Shown: in pieces, positions 57,930 to 64,000 of the stretch
Layout: the number at the start of each line of letters is the position of its first letter
Numbering within the stretch: position 1 is the first letter of the stretch
Origin: Bacillota bacterium
Lineage (GTDB): Bacteria; Bacillota; Clostridia; Christensenellales; Aristaeellaceae
Length of the DNA: 64,000 nt
NCBI GenBank assembly: GCA_023416655.1
Contig: JAEZHK010000063.1
Location: 62,001-126,000 of the forward strand
Direction: 5' to 3'
The notes under the pieces: generated by a model
Database searches by the model: none
What the model was told of the DNA's origin: nothing
The model's input: the letters and a program-made list of their open reading frames with translations, nothing else
Position numbers and translations under genes: made by a program

Positions 57930-59690
57930 TCAGCGCCTGTTCAGCTGGCGGTTGATCCGTTCGCTGACCTGCCGACGGGTCTCGTAGACCCAGGACTCGT
58001 CGAAGGTGAGCGAGAAGGCGCGGGAAAAGCCGTAGTAGAGGTTGACGGCCTGATAATACCCCTCCAGAAAGGAAAGGTCCTGCGCCTCCATCACGGGCCT
58101 CAGAAGCGCCTTTTCGTGCCGCACAAAGCACGCCTCCACATAGGAGAGGAACTGCATCATCCTCAATTCGCTGTGCACGTCGAAGGGCAGCATGATCAGC
58201 TGCCACTGGGTCTTCTCCGGCAGGCGGTAGGAGGCGATCCTGTCCAGCACCAAGAGCTGATCCCGCACGTCCATCTTGCGATAATAGGGCAGGGCTTCCT
58301 CGCGCGTGGACCAAAGCGCGAGCTTATCCCGAAGAGGCAGAAGACCGATCGACAGGATCGCCTCGCTGGGACCGACGATCGCCTGCTCCACCGGCGAATC
58401 GGCGGATTCCAGCTGCATTTCGAGGAACGCCTGCCCGCCGCCCGTCGAGCCGACATAGCCCACATCGTAGATGCCCAGACGCCCGGCCCGGCCCGCGATC
58501 TGCTTGACTTCCTGGGAGGTCAGCGGGCGGATCTCCTCGCCGTCGAACTTACTGATTTCCGTGAACAGAATGCGCTGGATGGGCAGGTTTACGCCCATGC
58601 CGATGGCGTCGGTGGACACGAGCACCGGCCGCTCGCCCCGGTTGAACGCGGCGCACTGCAGCCGCCGCACCTCGGGCGGCAGGTCGCCGTAGATCACCGC
58701 GGCGGATATGCCCCGAGAGGAGAGGTACTCGGCCAGCGCGACCACCCGCTTCTTGGAAAAGGCGACCAGCGCGTCGCCCTGCTGGACCTTCGAAAGCTCC
58801 ACCGGCTCCCGCACGATGGAGAGCGGCACACTGCGCTCGTAGAGGTTCAAAACCAGCTCGTCCCCGCAGTCCTCCACCATGCGCATCAGCTGATCCTTCG
58901 CGTTCAGCGCGCCGCATACGTGGATTTCGGGGCTGTCCAGCCCCAGGATCGCGCGGGTCCACGCCGCGCCCCGCTGGGGATCGGCCAGAAGCTGCGCCTC
59001 GTCCACCACCGCCACGCGGTAGCGCTTCGACAGGTTCAGCTTTTCAACTGTACAACTGGTCAGCCGCGCCCCCTCGACCAGGATCTCCTCTTCGCCCGTC
59101 AAGAGGCTACAGGGCGAGCCTTCGCTGTTCATCCACTCGTAGTTTTCAAGCGCCAACAGGCGCAGCGGCGCGAGGTACACGCCCTGCCCGCTCTCCATCA
59201 GCCGCTGGATCGCCTGATAGGTCTTGCCGGTGTTGGTGTCGCCCAGGTGCAGGATGAACCTGCGGCGCGTTTTCCGGGCCTTCTGGTACTCGTCCTTGGG
59301 ATTATCCGGGAAGCACCGGTTGAAGGCGTCGGCCAGCAGCCTTGGGATGTGGCTGGTCATCAAAACCGACAAGACCCCGGCGTTCAGATATGCGCGGAAC
59401 TTGCCCTTAATGACCTCCTCGAACCGGAACTGGGTGTCATGATGGCGGTTGTAATCATCCAGGATGCGGCGGGAAAGCTCATCCAGGAGCTTCGTGTAGT
59501 TTTTGCTGACCTCGTCAAAGCCCTTCGGGGCATGGGAACGCAGCCGGTTCAGCGTCTTGAGCTTGTCCCGGACCGTCGCCTCAAGCTGCCACAGGTTTTT
59601 TGTCTTGGTGTGCGCCGCCAGTTCCTTCAGTTTTCCGTATTGGCCCCGGATCACGGCGAACTCGTAGTCCTGCCGTTTCTGTATCTTCAT
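57930..59690 (-). CDS. Suv3-like superfamily 2 RNA helicase
   Basis: A 586-aa helicase. Walker A is GDTNTGKT at residues 150-157, followed by QAIQRLMESGQGVYLAPLRL and LLTGEEE, as in mitochondrial Suv3. Motif II is DEAQ (230-233) instead of the common DEAD/DEAH. Motif V/VI regions are STDAIGMGVNLP and QIAGRAGRLG. The first about 140 residues are helical and lack known domains. The C-terminal about 150 residues match the helical end of Suv3 helicases only loosely. It likely unwinds structured RNA during decay. The ATG at 59690 has GGGGAG about 11 nt upstream. It appears to be a single-gene unit. Confidence 0.85.
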   Translation of the reverse strand: MKIQKRQDYEFAVIRGQYGKLKELAAHTKTKNLWQLEATVRDKLKTLNRLRSHAPKGFDEVSKNYTKLLDELSRRILDDYNRHHDTQFRFEEVIKGKFRAYLNAGVLSVLMTSHIPRLLADAFNRCFPDNPKDEYQKARKTRRRFILHLGDTNTGKTYQAIQRLMESGQGVYLAPLRLLALENYEWMNSEGSPCSLLTGEEEILVEGARLTSCTVEKLNLSKRYRVAVVDEAQLLADPQRGAAWTRAILGLDSPEIHVCGALNAKDQLMRMVEDCGDELVLNLYERSVPLSIVREPVELSKVQQGDALVAFSKKRVVALAEYLSSRGISAAVIYGDLPPEVRRLQCAAFNRGERPVLVSTDAIGMGVNLPIQRILFTEISKFDGEEIRPLTSQEVKQIAGRAGRLGIYDVGYVGSTGGGQAFLEMQLESADSPVEQAIVGPSEAILSIGLLPLRDKLALWSTREEALPYYRKMDVRDQLLVLDRIASYRLPEKTQWQLIMLPFDVHSELRMMQFLSYVEACFVRHEKALLRPVMEAQDLSFLEGYYQAVNLYYGFSRAFSLTFDESWVYETRRQVSERINRQLNRR

Positions 59691-59702
59691 GCCCGCGTTC
59701 AC

Positions 59703-59963
59703 TCCCCGGCGATTCTGGGATCAGTATACCACAATTTGATCGCTTCAAGCCTGGAATATTATCAGGCATTGGTGCAATACATAACGTAATTATAAGTATT
59801 ATTATTTACGTGACAATAAAATTATGTAAGGAATATATTTAGTTATAGTCAAAATAATTCATTTTTGCAATTATATTGGTTGAAGATAGGTGCGACGAAA
59901 AATATACTAAATTTGGGAAATGCCAATTTCTCACTATATGGACTTTTGAAGGGGGCAAGGTTT
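59703..59963 (+). other. AT-rich intergenic stretch
   Basis: This 261-bp stretch is much more AT-rich than the surrounding genome, with TATTATTATTTACG-type sequence. No gene was recognised. It marks the left edge of the AT-richer islet that carries the sigma-like genes, and probably holds their promoter, though no consensus pair is clear. Confidence 0.4.
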
Positions 59964-60416
59964 ATGGATTGCACAGGGAAGCAAGTGGAGACTGTTATTA
60001 TTGGTTCTATTGAATTCATCGTTTATAGGCCTGAGAAGGCTGCCGATGTTCCTGCCGTGACGATTAACGCAGGGGGAACTGTTACGATGAACATGCGGCT
60101 CAGAAATGAGCTTGGATCTATGGTTGTCCTCGCAGGAACAGCAGACGGTCAGAAGGTTGCACTTCGGACTGCTGAGAATGAAAAAGCCTGCAAGATTCCG
60201 AAAAGCTGCGCGATCAAGGCGCAGAAATTTGTGCAGGCGCTTGCTAGCGCCGGGGTATCCTTCCCGGCTCGTTACACATTTGAGCAAGTATCGGACTATT
60301 GGGTTGGATCGCTTGCGCCAATTCAAGAGGTCAGACCGAAAAGTGGGGTGGCCGAACAGAAACCCCGCAAAAAAGGACTCAAGGATATGCTGCCTAAGGA
60401 AGGCGCTTTATCATGA
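59964..60416 (+). CDS. Unknown 150-aa protein, coupled to the sigma-like genes
   Basis: A soluble protein with a beta-rich first half (QVETVIIGSIEFIVYRPEKA, VTINAGGTVTMNMRLRNELG). A helical middle follows (SCAIKAQKFVQALASAG), then a basic tail (PRKKGLKDMLPKEG). No known family was recognised. The ATG at 59964 follows GGGGG by 8 nt. Its stop overlaps the ATG of the sigma-like ORF (ATGA), so the genes are translationally coupled. Base composition is lower in GC than that of the flanking genes, suggesting transfer. Confidence 0.6.
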   Translation: MDCTGKQVETVIIGSIEFIVYRPEKAADVPAVTINAGGTVTMNMRLRNELGSMVVLAGTADGQKVALRTAENEKACKIPKSCAIKAQKFVQALASAGVSFPARYTFEQVSDYWVGSLAPIQEVRPKSGVAEQKPRKKGLKDMLPKEGALS

Positions 60417-60610
60417 AGTTAACCGAAGGGGATGTTTGTCGAGCGTACGAAAAACTGGTGCAGAACATGGCCTCAAAAATACGCGGGTTTGAACGTGACG
60501 ATGCATTATCAATTGCGAAGGTGGGATTGCTTCGGGCAGTTCGTACGTGGCGCACCGGCATGGGAGATTTTGAGGCGTATGCTGCCTTGCGGATTAAACA
60601 CACAACTTAG
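60413..60610 (+). CDS. Sigma-70 region 2-like ORF (possible half of a split sigma factor)
   Basis: A 65-aa protein that reads as sigma region 2. YEKLVQNMASKIRGF is region 2.1-like, DDALSIAKVGLLRAVRTW region 2.2-like, and FEAYAALRIKHT the start of 2.3/2.4. It stops at TAG (60608-60610) before region 2.4 is complete. The region 4-like part follows in another frame 16 bp later. Either one sigma gene was broken by a frameshift, or this is a natural two-subunit sigma factor as in B. subtilis RsoA/SigO. The ATG overlaps the stop of the unknown gene upstream. Confidence 0.6.
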   Translation: MKLTEGDVCRAYEKLVQNMASKIRGFERDDALSIAKVGLLRAVRTWRTGMGDFEAYAALRIKHTT

Positions 60611-60626
60611 TACAGAGCAAGGCGGT

Positions 60627-60857
60627 ATGACCTATAGCAATATGCTGGCAATTACACAAGAGGATCAATCATACATCGATATTCTTATTTTTTTCCGGAC
60701 GTTGAGTTCTTTGGAACAGAGGTTTGTCCGTCTTCGGATGCAGGGGTATGACAATAGTGATATTGCCCAGAAGCTTCATATCAAGTTTGGTTTGATCGGG
60801 AAGTTGCAGCGAAGGATAAGGCAGAAGGCCACACTATTCTTTGGTGGGCCAAGGTAA
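60627..60857 (+). CDS. Sigma-70 region 4-like ORF (possible second half of a split sigma factor)
   Basis: A 76-aa protein. LSSLEQRFVRLRMQGYDNSD followed by IAQKLHIKFGLIGKLQRRIR is a sigma region 4 helix-turn-helix for binding the -35 element. The ATG at 60627 has AAGGCGG directly upstream, so independent translation is possible. It lies in a different frame from the region 2-like ORF, 16 bp downstream. Taken together the two would make a short ECF-like factor. A terminator follows at 60949. Confidence 0.6.
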   Translation: MTYSNMLAITQEDQSYIDILIFFRTLSSLEQRFVRLRMQGYDNSDIAQKLHIKFGLIGKLQRRIRQKATLFFGGPR

Positions 60858-60948
60858 TTTTGCTTCCGTTTTGTAAGCGTGGGCAGTTTTACGCAGAGTA
60901 CCGGGGGTCAGGACGACATTGTTTGAAATAAGCAATACTTCTTCGAAA

Positions 60949-60980
60949 ACGATCCGCCCTTTTACGGGTGGGTCGTTAAT
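60949..60980 (+). terminator. Terminator of the sigma-like islet
   Basis: The arms ACGATCCGCCC (60949-60959) and GGGTGGGTCGT (60966-60976), with two G-U pairs, are followed by TAATTTTC. Confidence 0.7.
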
Positions 60981-60993
60981 TTTCAAAAAATGA

Positions 60994-61021
60994 TTGACAA
61001 GAGAAATTAATTGTATAAAAT
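60994..61021 (+). promoter_or_regulatory. Promoter of the OhrR-like/peroxidase operon
   Basis: TTGACA (60994-60999) and TAAAAT (61016-61021) with a 16-nt spacer. Inverted AATTGTAT/ATAATTGC-type and ATTG-CAAA-CAAT elements overlap the -10 region and could be the MarR-family operator. Confidence 0.6.
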
Positions 61022-61055
61022 ATAATTGCAAACAATAAATCCTGTGGAGGCCAAG

Positions 61056-61508
61056 ATGGACGCGATCGAAACGCTGAAACTGGAAAAGCAGCTGTGCTTC
61101 CCGCTATACGCCAGCGCGAAGGAAGTCGTCCGGCTGTACGCGCCGCTCCTCAAGGAGATCGACCTGACCTACACCCAGTACATCGCGATGATGGTCTTAT
61201 GGCAGGAGCGGGAACTGACCGTAAAAGAGCTGGGGCGGCGGCTGTTCCTGGACGCGGGCACACTGTCGCCGATGCTCAAGAAGATGGCGGAGCGGGGGCT
61301 CGTCCATCGCAGGCGGGACCCGGAGGACGAGCGCAGCGTGATTCTGACGGTCACGGAAGCGGGTATGGCGCTTCGCGGACGGGCCGAGGCGATCCCCCCG
61401 AAGATCGGGTCGTGCATTCCGCTGACGGCGGAAGAAGCGCGGCTGCTCTACGGGCTGCTATACAAAATATTGGACAATTTGAAGGAGGACGCACATGACT
61501 GTCTATGA
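61056..61508 (+). CDS. MarR-family regulator, OhrR-like
   Basis: A 150-aa winged-helix regulator. The N-terminus LKLEKQLCFPLYASAKEVVR has the conserved reactive Cys (Cys14) of OhrR, and the Tyr residues that stabilise its thiolate are nearby. The wing region is RRRDPEDERSVILTVTEAG. OhrR repressors are inactivated when organic peroxides oxidise this Cys. The peroxidase gene starts 14 bp inside its 3' end, so both are coupled. The ATG at 61056 has GGAGG upstream. Confidence 0.88.
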   Translation: MDAIETLKLEKQLCFPLYASAKEVVRLYAPLLKEIDLTYTQYIAMMVLWQERELTVKELGRRLFLDAGTLSPMLKKMAERGLVHRRRDPEDERSVILTVTEAGMALRGRAEAIPPKIGSCIPLTAEEARLLYGLLYKILDNLKEDAHDCL

Positions 61509-62052
61509 TTTCACCGTCAAGGGCGTGGACGGAAAGTCCGTTTCGCTTCAAGATTTCGCCGGTAAGGTGCTCTTGATCGTCAACACCGCCACGCGCTGCG
61601 GGCTTACACCGCAGTACGAGGGCCTTGAGGCCGTCTACAAAAAGTACCGGGACAGGGGGCTTGAAGTGCTGGACTTCCCGTCCAACCAGTTTCTGAACCA
61701 GGCGCCAGGCACCGACGAGGAGATCGGTGCGTTCTGCACACTCAACTACGGCACGACCTTCCCGAGGTTCGCCAAGATCGACGTGAACGGCAAGGACGCG
61801 GACCCACTGTTCGTTTGGTTGAAGGAGCGCCTCCCGGAGGACGAGGGCGATGAGGAGGCCCGGTCCTTCGAGCGCAAGGTGAAGGTGTTCAAGCCCTTCG
61901 CAAAGCGCGGCGACATCAAGTGGAATTTCGGAAAGTTCCTCATCGACCGCGCGGGGAATCCGCTCAAGCGGTTCTCCCCGGCGCTCGCGCCGGAGAAGCT
62001 GGCGGCGGAGATCGAAAAGCTGCTTGACGAGTTCCGCAGCGTGAAGTCCTGA
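61495..62052 (+). CDS. Glutathione peroxidase-family thiol peroxidase (BsaA/GpxA-like)
   Basis: A 185-aa protein. The peroxidatic Cys is Cys35 in NTATRCGLTPQYEGLE. The catalytic Gln is in FPSNQF (about residue 65), and the Trp in IKWNFGKFL. It is a Cys-type, not selenocysteine, peroxidase and in bacteria usually uses thioredoxin. The SSN-like spacing and length are normal. It reduces hydroperoxides and is probably induced by organic peroxides through the overlapping OhrR-like gene. Confidence 0.92.
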   Translation: MTVYDFTVKGVDGKSVSLQDFAGKVLLIVNTATRCGLTPQYEGLEAVYKKYRDRGLEVLDFPSNQFLNQAPGTDEEIGAFCTLNYGTTFPRFAKIDVNGKDADPLFVWLKERLPEDEGDEEARSFERKVKVFKPFAKRGDIKWNFGKFLIDRAGNPLKRFSPALAPEKLAAEIEKLLDEFRSVKS

Positions 62053-62075
62053 CAAGAAGCCCGAAACAGGAAAAA

Positions 62076-62106
62076 CGGAGCGTTCGCTTGATGGACGCTC
62101 CGCTTT
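62076..62106 (+). terminator. Terminator after the peroxidase
   Basis: The arms CGGAGCGT (62076-62083) and ACGCTCCG (62095-62102) are followed by CTTTG. Confidence 0.6.
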
Positions 62107-62219
62107 GATGCATGGCGAAAGCATCCGGTTTCGGGGACGCCATCCGTTCGTGCGTCGGGCGCTTTCGCCTTGCGTCCGCTGGTCATGGAACGGGCTTTGG
62201 TAAAAACTTGATGAGGGTG

Positions 62220-62277
62220 TTGACATCCATCCATCCAGAACATATACTGTTTTCGAACAATGTTTCAAACGATGTTC
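62220..62277 (+). promoter_or_regulatory. Promoter and 23-bp operator of the membrane protein/TetR operon
   Basis: The elements TTGACA (62220-62225) and TATACT (62243-62248) have a 17-nt spacer. Directly downstream (62255-62277) half-sites GAACA-N2-GTTT and AAAC-N2-TGTTC face each other around one central base, a strong candidate repressor site over +1. Confidence 0.8.
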
Positions 62278-62322
62278 ACATTCGAAAGTGGGGTACAGAC
62301 CGTGGAGAAAGCAGGTAAAAAC

Positions 62323-62688
62323 ATGATTTTCCTCGAAATCTTGGTGCCCATCCTTACGCTGGGCGTCACCGCGCTGATCGTATACGCGGGGCTGTCCGGG
62401 AAGAAAATCCTTTTCATCGACGGGCCGAGGTCAGCGGCGATCACGCTGGGCGCAATCGGCATGGTGTTTTGTACCATCAGCGTCGGCAGGTTCATCACGG
62501 GCGCTCCGGCGCACCCGCTGTCCATCGTCGGGTATCTTTTCGGTACGATCGCGCTGGTGGCCTTCCTGACGCAGGTCTTCCAGTGGAAAATCTCCGTTTT
62601 GCAGGATCCCGCCACGGCGCTCTGGGTGATCGCCGTTTGCGTCGCGGTCAAAACGCTCGTCGGGCGCCTGTACTTCCTCGTCCGCTAA
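62323..62688 (+). CDS. Small four-helix membrane protein of unknown function
   Basis: A 121-aa protein with four hydrophobic segments (for example FLEILVPILTLGVTALIVYA and ALWVIAVCVAVKTLVGRLYF). The loop GKKILFIDGPRSAAI lies between helices 1 and 2. No family was recognised with confidence. The ATG at 62323 follows AGGTAAAAAC. The TetR gene starts 9 bp after its stop, and both share a promoter with a long operator. Export of, or resistance to, the TetR ligand is a reasonable guess. Confidence 0.65.
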   Translation: MIFLEILVPILTLGVTALIVYAGLSGKKILFIDGPRSAAITLGAIGMVFCTISVGRFITGAPAHPLSIVGYLFGTIALVAFLTQVFQWKISVLQDPATALWVIAVCVAVKTLVGRLYFLVR

Positions 62689-62697
62689 GGCTCCGCC

Positions 62698-63285
62698 ATG
62701 AAACAGGACACGAAGCAGGCCATTCTTCAGGCGACCATCAGGCTCCTGGAAGCGCCGGACAGCCGCCTGATGGATACGCCCGTGCGGGACATCTGCAAGG
62801 CCGCCGGCACCAGCGTCAGCCAGATCAACTACCACTTTCAAACCAAGGAAAACCTGATCGCGCAGTGTGTTCAAGCCATGATCGGCGACGTGATCCAAAA
62901 ATTCGGCGAAGTTTCCGCCGCCGTCATAAAGCCCACCGCCCAGGAGAAGCTGAAGCGGCTTCTGGAAATCAACCTGGACTTTTTGTTCAAAAACGAGAAC
63001 ATCTCGCGGATTTCCATCCTGACCGATCACCAGAACCCCGGCGACAACGACAATACCGCCCAGACCATCCGGGCGTATCTGCCGCTGGTTGTGGGCGCGC
63101 TGGCGGAAAGAGGCCTTCGACGCGATCCCCTGATGGTCACCAGCACTATGATCTTTGGGATACAGGTCGCGTTCCTTCGCGCGGACCGGCTCCGGAAGGA
63201 AACGGGCGTCAACTTGCGGGATGAGAACGACGCCCGCCGATGGCTGAGCGACTATGTGGATCTGCTTTTCGGGATTTCTCCCTGA
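62698..63285 (+). CDS. TetR-family regulator (AcrR-like)
   Basis: A 195-aa regulator with helix-turn-helix PVRDICKAAGTSVSQINYHF followed by QTKENLIAQCVQAM. The ligand domain is helical and unclassified. The ATG at 62698 is 9 bp after the membrane protein stop. It most likely represses its own operon through the GAACA/TGTTC operator upstream. A 16-bp stem hairpin with two wobble pairs follows at 63327. Confidence 0.88.
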   Translation: MKQDTKQAILQATIRLLEAPDSRLMDTPVRDICKAAGTSVSQINYHFQTKENLIAQCVQAMIGDVIQKFGEVSAAVIKPTAQEKLKRLLEINLDFLFKNENISRISILTDHQNPGDNDNTAQTIRAYLPLVVGALAERGLRRDPLMVTSTMIFGIQVAFLRADRLRKETGVNLRDENDARRWLSDYVDLLFGISP

Positions 63286-63326
63286 TCCGCATGCGTTTCT
63301 ATTCAAGGGCATCTGGTTTCAAAATT

Positions 63327-63361
63327 AATGCGGGGCGTCCGGTTTCCGGGCGTCCCGCATT
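63327..63361. terminator. Bidirectional terminator
   Basis: Sixteen-bp arms (AATGCGGG... and ...CCCGCATT, with two G-U pairs) lie between the convergent TetR and oxygenase genes. TGTTT follows on one side and TAATTTTG on the other. Confidence 0.75.
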
Positions 63362-63367
63362 GTTTGG

Positions 63368-64000
63368 TCAGGGATTTAGTTTTGACTTCAGCGCCTCGCG
63401 CATCTTCCGGTACTGGATGATCGGGCCGTCGCCAATCAGCAACTTCTCACTGGATCGGTAGCTGGACGCCTTGGGCTTTTCCGTGATCACAACGCGCCGG
63501 TCCTGCCGCTCGATGACGAAGTTCATCACCTTGCCCACCTGCGCGATCAGCCGATTGACCGGCGGGAAATTCGTAAGGCGGTTGTAGAAGCGGATGTACA
63601 GGATGGTGTTCTCGTCGTCCACCGGCGCGAAGTAGATGATCACCTTCAGCTTTTCGCTGATGTGGTTCATCCAGAGGTTCGGAAATTTGAGCTTCAGGTA
63701 CGTGTCCTTGATCACGCACTCGGCGGGGGACCTGGGCTTCTGGCCAACGTCCTGCTCGTTGTTGGCGCTGGTGATCAGGCCGTCGTACTCCACAATCACC
63801 TTGGGGCCATTGACGAGCGTTTTGTTGCCCCGGCCGATGGTGTTGTAGTGCACGATGGGCACGTGCACCACATCCAGCTGGTTTTCGATGGCGCGGGAGT
63901 AGTGCGCATTCCAGCTGTCCTTAATTTCGCTGTAGACGAAGTCGTCCAGCTCGCCCACAAAGAAGGGGAGTCGCCCGGTCGTCTTCTCCGGGTCGCCGTA
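63368..64000 (-). CDS. Rieske-type ring-hydroxylating oxygenase, C-terminal part (5' end cut by window)
   Basis: The open frame runs from the window edge to the stop at 63368, giving 210 C-terminal residues. The segment ENQLDVVHVPIVHYNTIG matches the mononuclear iron site of Rieske oxygenases (E-N-x-L-D-x-x-H-x-P-x-x-H), supplying two His ligands. The region SEKLKVIIYFAPVDDENTIL and the C-terminal basic tail fit the PaO/vanillate-demethylase-type group. The N-terminal Rieske 2Fe-2S domain would lie beyond the window. It requires O2 and an electron donor, which is noteworthy if the host is an anaerobe. Confidence 0.75.
   Translation of the reverse strand, partial: YGDPEKTTGRLPFFVGELDDFVYSEIKDSWNAHYSRAIENQLDVVHVPIVHYNTIGRGNKTLVNGPKVIVEYDGLITSANNEQDVGQKPRSPAECVIKDTYLKLKFPNLWMNHISEKLKVIIYFAPVDDENTILYIRFYNRLTNFPPVNRLIAQVGKVMNFVIERQDRRVVITEKPKASSYRSSEKLLIGDGPIIQYRKMREALKSKLNP

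Noticed and set aside
57822..59789. A 655-codon open frame opposite the helicase gene
   Set aside because: It is the antisense shadow of a GC-rich gene: the reverse strand carries all helicase motifs in order, while this frame has no motif or ribosome binding site.
1..64000. CRISPR arrays, rRNA, tRNA, insertion sequences and prophage modules
   Set aside because: No regularly spaced repeats, transposase or integrase motifs, T-arm-like tRNA patterns or rRNA segments were found by reading through the window.

Overview
The window looks like chromosome from a GC-rich, endospore-forming member of the Firmicutes (Clostridia-like). The evidence is a gerA-type germinant receptor operon behind a forespore-type promoter, a second protein with a GerMN domain, a T-box riboswitch, strong AGGAGG ribosome binding sites, many sigma-A promoters with 17-nt spacers, and Sec-exported binding proteins with clostridial-style signal peptides. 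The species cannot be named from this sequence. No rRNA, tRNA, insertion sequence or CRISPR array was seen.

Layout. 1-7.3 kb: an XRE/TPR regulator (cut by the window edge), a tyrosine phenol-lyase-like gene under a tyrosine-specifier T-box, a divergent TAXI-TRAP transporter and a membrane-anchored phosphoesterase. 7.3-11 kb: germination operon gerAB-gerAC-gerAA. 11-14.5 kb: an EFR1-type flavodoxin/ferredoxin protein, a cupin, a papain-like hydrolase and a decayed ABC-2 exporter pair. 14.6-27.7 kb: one long operon with an RpiR regulator, a MATE exporter, a complete peptide ABC importer, three peptidases and a flavin-type oxidase, apparently a peptide scavenging unit. 27.8-35 kb: an orphan GAF-PAS-PAS protein, then a copper region (copA, an unknown anchored protein, copZ, an HxlR regulator and an HMA-SafE-cupredoxin fusion). 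35-38.5 kb: a PaaK-like adenylate-forming enzyme with its TetR repressor, and the GerMN protein. 38.6-43.9 kb: a sugar ABC importer, a LacI regulator and a DUF2961 (GH172-like) gene, tied together by two identical operators. 44-50 kb: a second EFR1 protein, a nucleotidyltransferase, a TetR/FAD-oxidoreductase pair, and an FMN-binding/flavodoxin pair with a divergent TetR. 50-54.3 kb: a second sugar ABC importer with a DUF624 protein. 54.3-57.8 kb: a 1.1-kb gene-free leader, then cheW, a chemoreceptor and a small basic protein. 57.9-61 kb: a Suv3-like helicase and an AT-richer islet with an unknown 150-aa gene and two halves of a sigma-70-like factor. 61-64 kb: an OhrR-like regulator with glutathione peroxidase, a membrane protein with its TetR repressor, and a Rieske-type oxygenase cut by the right edge.

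Themes. All four extracellular binding-protein genes are followed by a strong GC-rich hairpin without a T-run, placed before the next gene of the operon; this probably sets a high binding-protein to permease ratio. Regulators mostly sit beside their targets, and good palindromic operators can be read in the promoters. The two observations most worth following are the tyrosine T-box in front of a normally degradative lyase, and the split sigma-like factor coupled to an unknown gene in the AT-richer islet.
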